From Butyricicoccus sp. OM04-18BH (GTDB taxonomy: Bacteria; Bacillota; Clostridia; Oscillospirales; Butyricicoccaceae): 64,000 nt of DNA. The notes beneath the pieces were generated by a model. It saw only the letters and a list, made by a program, of their open reading frames with translations, was not told the origin of the DNA and did no database searches. This document shows, one piece after another, positions 43,428-51,659 of the stretch; within the stretch, counting starts at the first letter, position 1; every line of letters starts with the position of its first letter. The DNA lies in assembly GCF_003481705.1 (NCBI RefSeq), contig NZ_QULN01000001.1, forward strand, positions 372,001-436,000, given 5' to 3'. Position numbers and translations under genes: made by a program.

Positions 43428-43443
43428 TCGCAAACGTTTGCGA
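43428..43443 (+). promoter_or_regulatory. LacI-type operator, proximal
   Basis: TCGCAAACGTTTGCGA is a perfect 16-base palindrome centred 136 bases from the distal site, just downstream of the expected transcription start. Sequence and symmetry fit the LacI/GalR family, possibly CcpA (a cre-like site). The 136-base spacing is close to thirteen helical turns. Confidence 0.7.
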
Positions 43444-43603
43444 ATTTGTAAAATACAGCGTATTGTGCAAAGACGCTGCCCAGAAAGGAGGCTCTCCCAG
43501 GCAATCCCCCCGCGCTGAAACGCACATTCCCCCGTGCAGACCGAGCCGAAAACTCAGTTTCGCGCTCCGCTGCATCACCGATACGGAAAGAAGGTCAGGT
43601 TCT

Positions 43604-46600
43604 ATGATGAAAAAACGATTGACAAGTCTCGCACTGTCCGCCATGATGGTGCTGTCAATGGTTCCCGCAACTGCATTCGCGGCGAAGGACGCAGGCACTC
43701 CGCCGACCTACAACAGCGCAACCGGCTGCTATGAGATCTCCACCCCGGCCCAGCTCTTATATCTCTCGGGCAAGTGGAAAGACGGCGCCCCGCGCGATGG
43801 ACACTATGTTCTGACCGCCGACATCGACATGACCGGCGTCAAGGGCTTCAAGCCGATCGCATCCAAAAAAGAGCAGGGCTTTACCGGCACGTTCGACGGC
43901 CAGTTCCACTCGATCAAGGGCCTTCGCATTGAATATGAAAAGAAATATGCTGGTCTGTTCGGCTATGTCGGCAATCAGGACGACCAGGCGTATATCAAGA
44001 ATGTCGCTCTGCTCGACTGCTATGTAACCGGTCAGCAGAACGTCGGCGCTCTGGCCGGCGTAAACTACGGCACGATCACCGGCTGTGCCGTTACCGGTGA
44101 GGTCAAGTGCCTCGATCTGTCCAACTCGCATACCGCGGGCGGTATCTGCGGCAAGCTGAAGGAGGGCGAAGGCCCGATCGTCGGCCATGTCGAGGACTGC
44201 TACGTCAACGCCGATGTTTCCGCGCCGTATGACGCGGGCGGCATCGCAGGCATTCAGGACGGCGGCGGCTATCTGGCCCGCTGCTTCGCAGCCGGCACGG
44301 TCGATACCATCGCGACGAGCGGCACGGTAGGCCACGCAGGCGGCATCGCAGGCTCCTTCAACGCCGGCGAGACGCTCAAGGACAGCGTTTCCGCACAGAG
44401 CGTCATCAAGGGCGTGCAGGACGTTGACAAGATCGTCGGCCAGCTCGACGACGAGGCAGCGACCAACATCACCGGCAACATCGCTTGGGAAGGCACGCAG
44501 CTTACCGGCAACGAGCCGACCGAGCAGCCCATCAAGTGGGAGGACGTTTCCACTGAAAAAATGACCAGCAAGGCGACCTACGAGGGTCTCGGCTGGGATA
44601 TGAGCAAGGTTTGGGACTGGAGCGAAAGCAGCAAGCAGCCTGTCCTGCGCGGCTTTAACGCTTCTATCTTCCCGGCTGTCGATTACACCGTAAGCGGCAC
44701 GCGCATCGTCTCCCGCGCCCTCAACACCGCCCCCCACAACGGCAAGGCTGAGGTATCCGCGCGCATCGTCTCCACCGACAAGATCGAGAGCGCTACCCTG
44801 TACTACGGCTATGATTCCGCCAAGGTCGATACCGCTGTTGCCATGAAGGCCTCCGGCGACACCTACACCGCTTCCCTGCCGACCGATAAGGTAGGCGATA
44901 TGTTCTACTACATCTCGGTCAAGACCGACAAGGAAACCATCACCAAGCCGACCAACAGCGCAGAACCCATCGTTCTGAACATCGACGACGGCAAGGTAAA
45001 GGGCGACCCCGACCAGATCACCATCACCCCGGACACCAAGCAGGGCGGCCTCCGCTTTAACTGGCTGACCGATCCGCGCGTCACCAAGACCGTGATCCAG
45101 TACAAGGTAAAGGGCGCTTCCAAGTGGGAGAGCAAGTCCGGCACCTCTTATGTTGAGTCCGTAACCGCAGGCTACAAGGAAAAGGCAGCGCACCGCGTTG
45201 AAATCACCGGCCTGACCCCGTCCGCTGAGTACGTCTACCGCGTAGGCGACGGCGGCGAGTTCATGAGCGACGAAAAGTCCTTCACCGCACCGAAATCCGC
45301 AGACGACAAGAATTTCAAGGTCATCTTCTACTCCGACCCGCAGTCCGAGTCCGTAGAGAACTACATGAGCTTCAAGTATTCCATCGATCAGGCCCTCAAG
45401 GTTTGCCCGAACCCCGACCTCATGATCTCCGCAGGCGACACCACCCAGAACGGCTACAAGTCCACTGAATGGGAAGCATGCTTCGAAGTCATGCATGACT
45501 ACTACGCGAAGTACCCGACCGTTACGGTCGCAGGCAACCACGAGATGAAGGGCGACTGGAACTTCATTTCCTTCGCACAGCGCTTCAATATGTCCGGCGC
45601 AAAGACCGGCTACCCCGAGTTCGACCGCACCATGGGTTACTTTGAGTACGGCGACGCGATCTTCGTTATCCTGAACGGCGAAGTCACCCCGGCCGACAAG
45701 AAGCCTGAAATCATGAAGAAGGAGCTGCAGTGGTGCAAGAGCGTGCTCGACGCTTCCGACAAGAAGTGGCGCATCGTCATGACCCACGCAGGCCCGTACA
45801 CCTCCAACCACGATCCGCTCGATGTCCGCGACTACTACATCAACGACAGCGAGTATTCGCTCGATAAGATGAACGTTGACCTGTTCCTCAACGGTCACGA
45901 CCACATCTACATCCGCTCCATCGTCAAGAACGACATCAAGGTCAACACCGGCGACGGCACCACCTACATCACCGGCGGCACGGTCGGCAACAAGTTCTAT
46001 GAGTACATGCCGGCACGTTCGGATTACTCCACCGACTTCTATGTAGATGAAGAGGATAAGCAGGTATTCTCCGTCATCGAGTTCTCCGAGGATTCCATCA
46101 AGGGCACCGCTTACCAGAAGCAGGATCCTGACGACTGGAACAGCTTCAAGGCTGTCGACAGCTACGAGATCCTCAACAACCTCCAGACCGGCAAGCAGGT
46201 CACCGATTACACCGACGTTTCCTCGAGCGCATGGTACTACGACGCTGCCAAGTACGTCACCGACAAGAAGCTGATGAGCGGCGAAAAGCCGTATGTATTC
46301 GGCGCAGACGAGGCTCTGACCCGTGCGGAAGTCGCCTCTGCTCTGTACAACCTGGCAGGTCAGCCCAAGGTTGAACTCGCGTCCTTCACCGACGTTCCCG
46401 TGACCCATCAGGCACGCACCGCCATCGCGTGGGCGGCCAAGACCGGCATCATGAAGGGCGTTGGCGACAACAAGTTCGAGCCCGACCGCAGCGTATCCCG
46501 CGAAGAGATCGCGACCCTGCTCACCCGTCAGCGCAAGCTGTCCGGCGTGGATGTAACGGCAGACAAGAACGAGGTTTCCGCTTTCGTTGACAGCGCGAAG

Positions 46601-46741
46601 ATCTCCTCCTGGGCAGTAGACGGCGTCGCTTACTGCACCAAGTCCGGCCTCGTCAAGGGCAACCCGGGCAAGGTATTCGCACCGGCCGGCAACACCACCC
46701 GTGCCGAGCTCGCAACGATCATTCAGCGCATCGCTGCATAA
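43604..46741 (+). CDS. SLH-anchored calcineurin-like metallophosphoesterase
   Basis: This 1045-residue secreted protein has a signal peptide (KKRLTSLALSAMMVLSMVPATAFAA). A GLUG-like repeat region follows at about 60-260 (GLFGYVG, VGALAGVNYGTITGC, AGGICG, AGGIAG). Next come a beta-rich segment and an Fn3-like N-terminal domain of purple-acid-phosphatase type. The phosphoesterase core (about 565-850) has SDPQSE, GDTTQNG, GNHE, MTHAGPY and NGHDHIYIRS. Three SLH domains at the C-terminus (YTDVSSSAWYYDAAKYVTD, FTDVPVTHQARTAIAWAAKTG, FVDSAKISSWAVDGVAYC) bind the cell wall. Residues that bind metals are intact. A role in scavenging phosphate fits the neighbouring phosphate genes but is inference. 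Confidence 0.9.
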   Translation: MMKKRLTSLALSAMMVLSMVPATAFAAKDAGTPPTYNSATGCYEISTPAQLLYLSGKWKDGAPRDGHYVLTADIDMTGVKGFKPIASKKEQGFTGTFDGQFHSIKGLRIEYEKKYAGLFGYVGNQDDQAYIKNVALLDCYVTGQQNVGALAGVNYGTITGCAVTGEVKCLDLSNSHTAGGICGKLKEGEGPIVGHVEDCYVNADVSAPYDAGGIAGIQDGGGYLARCFAAGTVDTIATSGTVGHAGGIAGSFNAGETLKDSVSAQSVIKGVQDVDKIVGQLDDEAATNITGNIAWEGTQLTGNEPTEQPIKWEDVSTEKMTSKATYEGLGWDMSKVWDWSESSKQPVLRGFNASIFPAVDYTVSGTRIVSRALNTAPHNGKAEVSARIVSTDKIESATLYYGYDSAKVDTAVAMKASGDTYTASLPTDKVGDMFYYISVKTDKETITKPTNSAEPIVLNIDDGKVKGDPDQITITPDTKQGGLRFNWLTDPRVTKTVIQYKVKGASKWESKSGTSYVESVTAGYKEKAAHRVEITGLTPSAEYVYRVGDGGEFMSDEKSFTAPKSADDKNFKVIFYSDPQSESVENYMSFKYSIDQALKVCPNPDLMISAGDTTQNGYKSTEWEACFEVMHDYYAKYPTVTVAGNHEMKGDWNFISFAQRFNMSGAKTGYPEFDRTMGYFEYGDAIFVILNGEVTPADKKPEIMKKELQWCKSVLDASDKKWRIVMTHAGPYTSNHDPLDVRDYYINDSEYSLDKMNVDLFLNGHDHIYIRSIVKNDIKVNTGDGTTYITGGTVGNKFYEYMPARSDYSTDFYVDEEDKQVFSVIEFSEDSIKGTAYQKQDPDDWNSFKAVDSYEILNNLQTGKQVTDYTDVSSSAWYYDAAKYVTDKKLMSGEKPYVFGADEALTRAEVASALYNLAGQPKVELASFTDVPVTHQARTAIAWAAKTGIMKGVGDNKFEPDRSVSREEIATLLTRQRKLSGVDVTADKNEVSAFVDSAKISSWAVDGVAYCTKSGLVKGNPGKVFAPAGNTTRAELATIIQRIAA

Positions 46742-46794
46742 TCTCATTCATCCTTTCTGACAATTTCATTTCTCCTTACATGCGATCCCCTTTT

Positions 46795-46846
46795 GCAGCC
46801 TGCCGTCCGATACACTCTTCCCGTATCGGGCGGCAGGCACTTTTTA
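46795..46846 (+). terminator. Terminator of the SLH phosphoesterase gene
   Basis: GCCTGCCGTCCGATAC and GTATCGGGCGGCAGGC form a long stem, then ACTTTTT. Confidence 0.9.
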
Positions 46847-46848
46847 GA

Positions 46849-47060
46849 GACTGTCGAAAAACTTCGTTTTTCCGACAATCTGTGTTCTGACGAACGCAGA
46901 ACACGAGTCGTCCGAAAGTTCCCATGCGGAAACTTTCTCCCTCCTAAGGGGCAAAACCGAGGCGCATGTCCCCAGTTTTTGCAGACTTTGCTGCGCAAAG
47001 TCTGTTAAATGCGCGCTGCCGCGCGTAAGCTGTTTTTCCGTCAAACCGGACTCTATCGGC
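46849..47060 (+). repeat. Multi-hairpin repeat, family B copy 2
   Basis: Six hairpins in the order of the family: CTGTCGAAAAAC..GTTTTTCCGACA, GTGTTCTG..CAGAACAC, GAAAGTT-CCCATGCGG-AACTTTC, AAAACCGAGG..CCCCAGTTTT, AGACTTTGC..GCAAAGTCT, GCGCGCTGCCGCGCG. Compared with copy 1 at 40311, paired bases change together (TTTTG/CAAAA to TTCTG/CAGAA; GCGTTTGC/GCAAACGC to AGACTTTGC/GCAAAGTCT). Confidence 0.8.
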
Positions 47061-47070
47061 AGGCTTATTT

Positions 47071-47271
47071 TTATCGAAGACAGTCGAGCAGGTACAGGCG
47101 GAACTCGACTGTTTCGCTGTTCTCCCCTTTTACGCTCTCGCGGCAGGCTATGGAGAACGCCGTTCCCCACCACGCTGCCTTTCTCTGTTCCGCCGGGACG
47201 AACGCCGCCGTCACGAGCACGGTCAGCGCCGTCATCAGCGCGCAGGCCGCCTGTTTTCTTCTGTTATCCAT
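47071..47271 (-). CDS. Possible small membrane protein
   Basis: A 66-residue frame begins MDNRRKQAACALMTALTVLV, a likely transmembrane or signal segment, followed by a charged tail ending EFRLYLLDCLR. The only upstream Shine-Dalgarno candidate is a weak GAAAGGG about ten bases away, inside the 3' arm of the ispE terminator. I do not recognise it; it may be chance. Confidence 0.3.
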   Translation of the reverse strand: MDNRRKQAACALMTALTVLVTAAFVPAEQRKAAWWGTAFSIACRESVKGENSETVEFRLYLLDCLR

Positions 47272-47275
47272 GCAA

Positions 47276-47337
47276 AAAACCGCCCTTTCCGGTAACTGTG
47301 TTCACAGTCTGCCCGGAGGGCGGTCTTTTTATACGTA
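47276..47337 (-). terminator. Terminator of the ispE operon
   Basis: On the minus strand ACCGCCCTCCGG and CCGGAAAGGGCGGT pair around a 19-base loop that itself has GTGAACAC symmetry, then TTTTTT. Confidence 0.8.
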
Positions 47338-47345
47338 TTTCGCGC

Positions 47346-48248
47346 TTACTGCACGGTTTCCGTGAGGAAAGTCTCGGAGAAGCGGCTCGCGAGCACGGTC
47401 GCGGCGGCGTCCGCCGCGATGCGGTCGGAGAACAGGCCGTAAACGGTCGGGCCAGAGCCGCTCATGAGCGTGGCGTCCGCGCCGTTTTCGCGCAGCACCG
47501 CACGGATCTCGCCGATCTGGCGGCGCTTTGTCGCGGTGACGGTTTCCATAACGTTCATCAGACGATCGCAGACGCCCTTGTAGTCGCAGCTTTCGAGCGC
47601 TTTTATCATGCCGTCCGTGTCCGGACGCTGCGTCAGCGGCACGCTGTCGATCTCCTGATAGACCTCCTTGGTCGAAACCGCGAACGGGGGCTTGCACAGC
47701 ACGACATAGCAAGGCTGCATGGGCGAAAGCTCGGTCAGTTTTTCGCCGATGCCCTCGGCGAGCATCGTGCCGCCGATCAGGCAGTACGGTACGTCCGCGC
47801 CGAGCTTGAGGCCCATTTCGCACAGGCGGTCGCGCGACAGGCCGGTATCATGCAGCTGATTGAGCGCGCGCAGCACGGCAGCCGCGTCGGTCGAGCCGCC
47901 CGCGAGTCCCGCCGCGATGGGGATGCGCTTTTCGATAAAGATCTCGCAGGTTTCGAGCGGCACGCCGGTTTCCTTGTAGAACAGCTCAGCCGCGCGGTAG
48001 GCGAGGTTGCTGCTGTCAGTCGGCAGAAACGGCATGCTGCACGAAAGCACGATGCCGCGCGGCTTTTTCTCGCCGCGCACAATGGTCACGCGCACATCGT
48101 CATGCAGGTCGACCGACTGCATCACCATCTTGACCAGATGGTAGCCGTCCTCGCGCTTTCCCGTCACATCGAGCGTCAGGTTGATCTTCGCCCGCGCCTC
48201 GATCATGGTGCGCTCGCGCGTTTCCTGTTGTTTTTTTCCGAAAATCAT
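47346..48248 (-). CDS. ispE: 4-diphosphocytidyl-2-C-methyl-D-erythritol kinase
   Basis: IspE phosphorylates CDP-ME in the non-mevalonate isoprenoid pathway. The product is a GHMP kinase with ARAKINLTLDVTGKREDGYHLVKMVMQSVDL, the ATP-binding IPIAAGLAGGSTDAAAVLRALN and the C-terminal LMSGSGPTVYGLF. I place the start at 48248, where AAGGGG lies eight bases upstream; this adds 14 residues before the conserved MIEARAKINL, whose ATG at 48206 is the alternative. The PHP phosphatase gene lies 28 bases upstream on the same strand. Confidence 0.93.
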   Translation of the reverse strand: MIFGKKQQETRERTMIEARAKINLTLDVTGKREDGYHLVKMVMQSVDLHDDVRVTIVRGEKKPRGIVLSCSMPFLPTDSSNLAYRAAELFYKETGVPLETCEIFIEKRIPIAAGLAGGSTDAAAVLRALNQLHDTGLSRDRLCEMGLKLGADVPYCLIGGTMLAEGIGEKLTELSPMQPCYVVLCKPPFAVSTKEVYQEIDSVPLTQRPDTDGMIKALESCDYKGVCDRLMNVMETVTATKRRQIGEIRAVLRENGADATLMSGSGPTVYGLFSDRIAADAAATVLASRFSETFLTETVQ

Positions 48249-48276
48249 GAAGTTTTCGCCCCTTTTTCCCTTTTTC

Positions 48277-49080
48277 TCAGCCAAGCGGCACGAAATGCGG
48301 CTTTCTCTCCCGGAACACGGTAACATGAGTGAAGCCGGCGTCCTGCGCGTTCCTTACGCTGTCATCAAAGCCGCGTCCGACAGCGGCGAGGGTATGTGCG
48401 TCCGAGCCGATGGAGATGCGCTCGCCGCCCATGCGCCGGTATTCATACAGCACGTTCTGCGGCGGCCCGACGCGCTTCTGCCAGCCGCCCAGACCGGCCG
48501 CATTCAGCTCGAGCGCGTACCCGCGGTCGATGCACGAGCGCAGCACCTGCTCGACGCGGTCCATAAAATGGTCGAACGAGGGCGTATAGCCGTCGTACTT
48601 CATCACGCGCAGCGGATAGTCGATGTGCGCGAGCACATCAAAGCCGCCGTGCTCCTCCATTTTGAGCACCTCGTCGAAATATTCGTGCAGAAAGGCATCG
48701 CAGTCCAGCTTCTCGTATTCATGGAAGTAAATATCGAGATCGTCCGGCATGGCGTGCATCGAGCCGATGACCATATCGAGCGGATGCGTGCGCACGAAAT
48801 CGTCCGCCGCCGGGTCGACATGGATCTGTCCGATCTCGATGCCCGCAAGCACCTCGATTCCGCCGTTCCCGGCCGGACGGCGCTTTTCCCACGCCTCGCG
48901 CACGCAGCTCTCCGCGTCGCGGTTCTCCTCCGGCGGACGGCGGCGGAAAAAGTCCAGATGGTCGGTCAGACCGATGATGTCCAGCCCGGCCCGCTCGCAG
49001 GCCGCGATCTTGTCGTCTATCGTCTGCGGAAAGTCGGCGTCCGCCGAATATCCGGTGTGCATATGCAGATCAACACGCAT
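48277..49080 (-). CDS. PHP domain phosphatase, histidinol-phosphatase-like
   Basis: The 267-residue product has the PHP-domain metal motifs: RVDLHMHTGYSADA at the start, GLTDHLDF, ageIEIGQIH (VLAGIEIGQIH), IGSMHAM, HIDYP and the terminal SIGSDAHTLAAVG. It resembles HisK-type histidinol-phosphatases, but related enzymes act on other phosphoesters. No other his genes are in view. The ATG at 49080 is favoured by GAGGGA upstream and the conserved N-terminus. Confidence 0.85.
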   Translation of the reverse strand: MRVDLHMHTGYSADADFPQTIDDKIAACERAGLDIIGLTDHLDFFRRRPPEENRDAESCVREAWEKRRPAGNGGIEVLAGIEIGQIHVDPAADDFVRTHPLDMVIGSMHAMPDDLDIYFHEYEKLDCDAFLHEYFDEVLKMEEHGGFDVLAHIDYPLRVMKYDGYTPSFDHFMDRVEQVLRSCIDRGYALELNAAGLGGWQKRVGPPQNVLYEYRRMGGERISIGSDAHTLAAVGRGFDDSVRNAQDAGFTHVTVFRERKPHFVPLG

Positions 49081-49100
49081 AGATTTCCCTCGTTTCGCTG

Positions 49101-49129
49101 AAGGCAATACCGCATAGCGGTGCTGCCCT
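49101..49129. mobile_element. Minimal MITE-like element
   Basis: AAGGCAATACCGC and GCGGTGCTGCC, the two family ends, are joined through ATA into a single hairpin between the CPBP and PHP genes. Unlike the other copies it does not supply a stop codon. Confidence 0.5.
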
Positions 49130-49135
49130 CAAATA

Positions 49136-50026
49136 TTAAAATGTGAGCGCGGTTTCGACAAAGCAGCCCGCGATGACCAGTATCATGCCGGCGTTGCCGA
49201 ACACGGCGCGCATATCCGGCGCGCACGGACCGTGCAGCCAGATCTGGTCTTTGCGGCCGCGCACGAGCAGGATAACGCCCAGAACGACCGACACCATCCA
49301 GAACGCGCCGAGCGCCATGTCGGACGCCGCGCAGTCAGGCAGCAGCAGCGACACGACCGCCCCGAAAAAGTTCAGCACCATGTGCAGCGCGACCGAAACG
49401 CGCAGCAGACCTGTGCGGTAGTACACATAGGCGAGCAGCAGACCGAGCAGGAACGCATAGAAAAACTGCTCCAGATTGGCGTGGTACAGCGCAAACAGCA
49501 GGGCGGAAACGAAGGCGCCGGGCGCCTGTCCGTAGCGCGCGAGCCGTCCTGCGACCAGACCGCGGAACAGCAGCTCCTCGCACAGCGGCCCGAGCAGGCA
49601 CACGCAGACGATGTTGACCGCGAGCGGCATCGCGTTTACCATATCGTCCACGATCGGCGCGGGTGCGCGGCCTGTGACCAGACCAACGAGGTCGGTCACG
49701 GCGTTGCCGATGAGCGAGCCGATCCACATGAGGGCGAAGCCGATCACCGCCCACCGGACGAACGTCCGCGCGCGCGGCAGCTCTTTGCAGAACGGCATGG
49801 GCGGCATACCCCTGCAGATGCGGAACGCCGCGGGCAGCGAAACCGCGTAGCCGCCGACCAGAATAAGCGCGTAATAGAGCGTATCCGGCATGCGCACGGG
49901 CAGGATATACACATCGAGTGCAATGATGCCGTACTGCCACGCCGATGTCCAGATCAGCACGAAAAACAGCGCCGCGCCGATGCGCGAGCAGTAGCGCCGC
50001 TCCTGTTTCAGATCCATATCTTCCAT
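49136..50026 (-). CDS. CPBP family intramembrane metalloprotease
   Basis: The 296-residue protein has eight or so transmembrane helices. CPBP (Abi, type II CAAX protease-like) motifs are clear: motif 1 GPLCEELLFRGLV (EExxxR), motif 2 ALLFALYHANLEQFFYAFLLG (FxxxH), and motif 3 VSVALHMVLNFFG (HxxxN). The catalytic Glu pair, Arg and His are present. Substrates are unknown; family members process lipidated or peptide substrates, including bacteriocin self-immunity. GGGAGA precedes the ATG. Confidence 0.9.
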   Translation of the reverse strand: MEDMDLKQERRYCSRIGAALFFVLIWTSAWQYGIIALDVYILPVRMPDTLYYALILVGGYAVSLPAAFRICRGMPPMPFCKELPRARTFVRWAVIGFALMWIGSLIGNAVTDLVGLVTGRAPAPIVDDMVNAMPLAVNIVCVCLLGPLCEELLFRGLVAGRLARYGQAPGAFVSALLFALYHANLEQFFYAFLLGLLLAYVYYRTGLLRVSVALHMVLNFFGAVVSLLLPDCAASDMALGAFWMVSVVLGVILLVRGRKDQIWLHGPCAPDMRAVFGNAGMILVIAGCFVETALTF

Positions 50027-50039
50027 ATTTTTCTCCCAG

Positions 50040-50085
50040 AGACGAAAAAACAGGGCTGAGCCGCAGCCCGCCCCGTTTTTTCTGA
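50040..50085 (-). terminator. Terminator of ackA
   Basis: On the minus strand GGGCTGC and GCTCAGCCC, flanked by AAAAAACGGG and CCTGTTTTTT, form a hairpin just after the ackA stop. Confidence 0.8.
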
Positions 50086-50087
50086 AA

Positions 50088-51293
50088 TTACTGTGCAGCG
50101 CTTACCAGACGCTCGGTGTCCTTCGCAATCATCAGTTCCTCGTTGGTCGGGATGACGAGAACGCGAACGCGAGCCCAGTCGATGGAGATGTCCATCTGCT
50201 TGCCGCGGTACTTGTTCTTCTCCGGATCGATCTTGATGCCGAGGTACTCGAGATGCTCGCAGACATCCCAGCGAACCGAACGGTCGTTCTCGCCTACGCC
50301 TGCGGTGAAGATGATCGCGTCTACGCCGCCCATTTCAGCAACGTAAGAGCCGATGATCTTCTTAACGGACAGGTTGAACATATCCTTTGCCAGAGCTGCA
50401 CGAGCGTTGCCGTCAGCAACTGCTGCGTCCAGATCGCGGAAGTCGGACGATACGCCGGAGATACCGAGCATGCCGGACTTCTTGTTCAGGATGTTGATGA
50501 CCTCATGTGCGTCCATGTTCTCGTGCTCAGCCAGGAACTCGATGATGGCCGGGTCGATGTTGCCTGCACGGGTGCCCATCGGCAGACCGTCCAGCGGGGT
50601 AAAGCCCATGGAGGTATCGAAGCTCTTGCCGCCGTTGATCGCGCAGATGGAAGAACCATTGCCGAGGTGGCAGGTGATCAGGCGCAGCTCCTCGAGCGGA
50701 CGGCCGAGCATCTCAGCAGCCTGCTGGGATACGTACTTGTGGCTGGTGCCGTGGAAGCCGTAGCGGCGGATCTTGTACTTCTCGTAGTACTCGTACGGGA
50801 TAGCGTACATGTAATGGGACTGGGGCATCGTCTGATGGAATGCGGTATCGAATACAGCGACCATCGGAACGTCCGGACCCATAACCTCGCGGCAGGCCTG
50901 AATACCGATCAGGTTGGGCGGGTTGTGAAGCGGCGCCAGCGGTACGCAGTCCTCGATCGCCTTGAGGACCTTCTCGGTGATGATAACGCTGTCAGAGAAG
51001 AACTCGCCGCCGTGTACGACGCGGTGGCCGACAGCGTCGATCTCGCTCATAGAGGAGATAACACCCTTCTCGGGATCGAGCAGCACGTTGATAACGGACT
51101 GGATCGCTTCCTTATGGGTCGGCATTGCGATGTCGAACTTGAACTTCTCGTCCGACTTGTTGCCGGTGTGGGTCAGCACGCCGTCAATACCGATACGCTC
51201 GCACAGGCCCTTGGCCATAACCTCGCCGGAGGCGGTGTCGAGCAGCTGGTACTTCAGAGAAGAACTGCCAGCGTTGATAACCAAAACTTTCAT
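50088..51293 (-). CDS. ackA: Acetate kinase
   Basis: AckA converts acetyl phosphate and ADP to acetate and ATP, the energy-yielding end of fermentation. The 401 residues begin [16 protein letters not shown] and contain [31 protein letters not shown] with the catalytic histidine, and [35 protein letters not shown]. All active-site residues are in place. The ATG with TGAGGGAG upstream is used in preference to a 13-codon extension. No pta gene is next to it. Confidence 0.97.
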   Translation of the reverse strand: MKVLVINAGSSSLKYQLLDTASGEVMAKGLCERIGIDGVLTHTGNKSDEKFKFDIAMPTHKEAIQSVINVLLDPEKGVISSMSEIDAVGHRVVHGGEFFSDSVIITEKVLKAIEDCVPLAPLHNPPNLIGIQACREVMGPDVPMVAVFDTAFHQTMPQSHYMYAIPYEYYEKYKIRRYGFHGTSHKYVSQQAAEMLGRPLEELRLITCHLGNGSSICAINGGKSFDTSMGFTPLDGLPMGTRAGNIDPAIIEFLAEHENMDAHEVINILNKKSGMLGISGVSSDFRDLDAAVADGNARAALAKDMFNLSVKKIIGSYVAEMGGVDAIIFTAGVGENDRSVRWDVCEHLEYLGIKIDPEKNKYRGKQMDISIDWARVRVLVIPTNEELMIAKDTERLVSAAQ

Positions 51294-51379
51294 TTGCAAA
51301 AACTCCCTCATGCCGTATTTGGCGGCTTGCACAAAGCCGCGGAAGCCTATATAATAATGCTATATTCTTATTTTACACG

Positions 51380-51408
51380 ATTTCGGTCAAATGTACAAGA
51401 CCTTTTTG
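51380..51408 (-). promoter_or_regulatory. Possible promoter of ackA
   Basis: On the minus strand TTGTAC, 17 bases, TAAAAT lie about 90 bases before the ackA start; the boundaries are approximate. Confidence 0.35.
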
Positions 51409-51420
51409 CGCTTCGCGCTC

Positions 51421-51615
51421 GCTGTAAAACCCGTTTTACAGCGAATAAGTGTCCGGACTTCGCCGGACACGGACGGAAAATAGTTCCCATGCGGAAACTA
51501 TTTTCTCTCTCAAGGTCAAAAAACCGAGGTACACGCCCCCGGTTTTTTGGAATTTGCAAAGCAAATTCTATTTTATGACGCACAAATGTGCGCAGTTTTC
51601 GCGCTTCCGCGCGAG
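51421..51615 (+). repeat. Multi-hairpin repeat, family B copy 3
   Basis: The family order is kept with other stem sequences: CTGTAAAAC..GTTTTACAG, GTGTCCGG-acttcg-CCGGACAC, AAATAGTT-CCCATGCGG-AACTATTT, AAAAAACCGAGG..CCCCCGGTTTTTT, GAATTTGC-aaa-GCAAATTC, and GCGCACAAATGTGCGC-like ends. Both arms differ from copies 1 and 2, but the pairing and the loops acttcg and CCCATGCGG are unchanged. It fills the gap between divergent ackA and tmcAL. Confidence 0.8.
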
Positions 51616-51659
51616 ATGCGCTGAATGTAACTCTTTACGGGAGGTTTTTCGCTTTTATA

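Noticed and set aside
43757..46747. Open frame of 996 codons on the minus strand
   Set aside because: Antisense to the SLH phosphoesterase, whose domains and signal peptide are clear; low-complexity translation.
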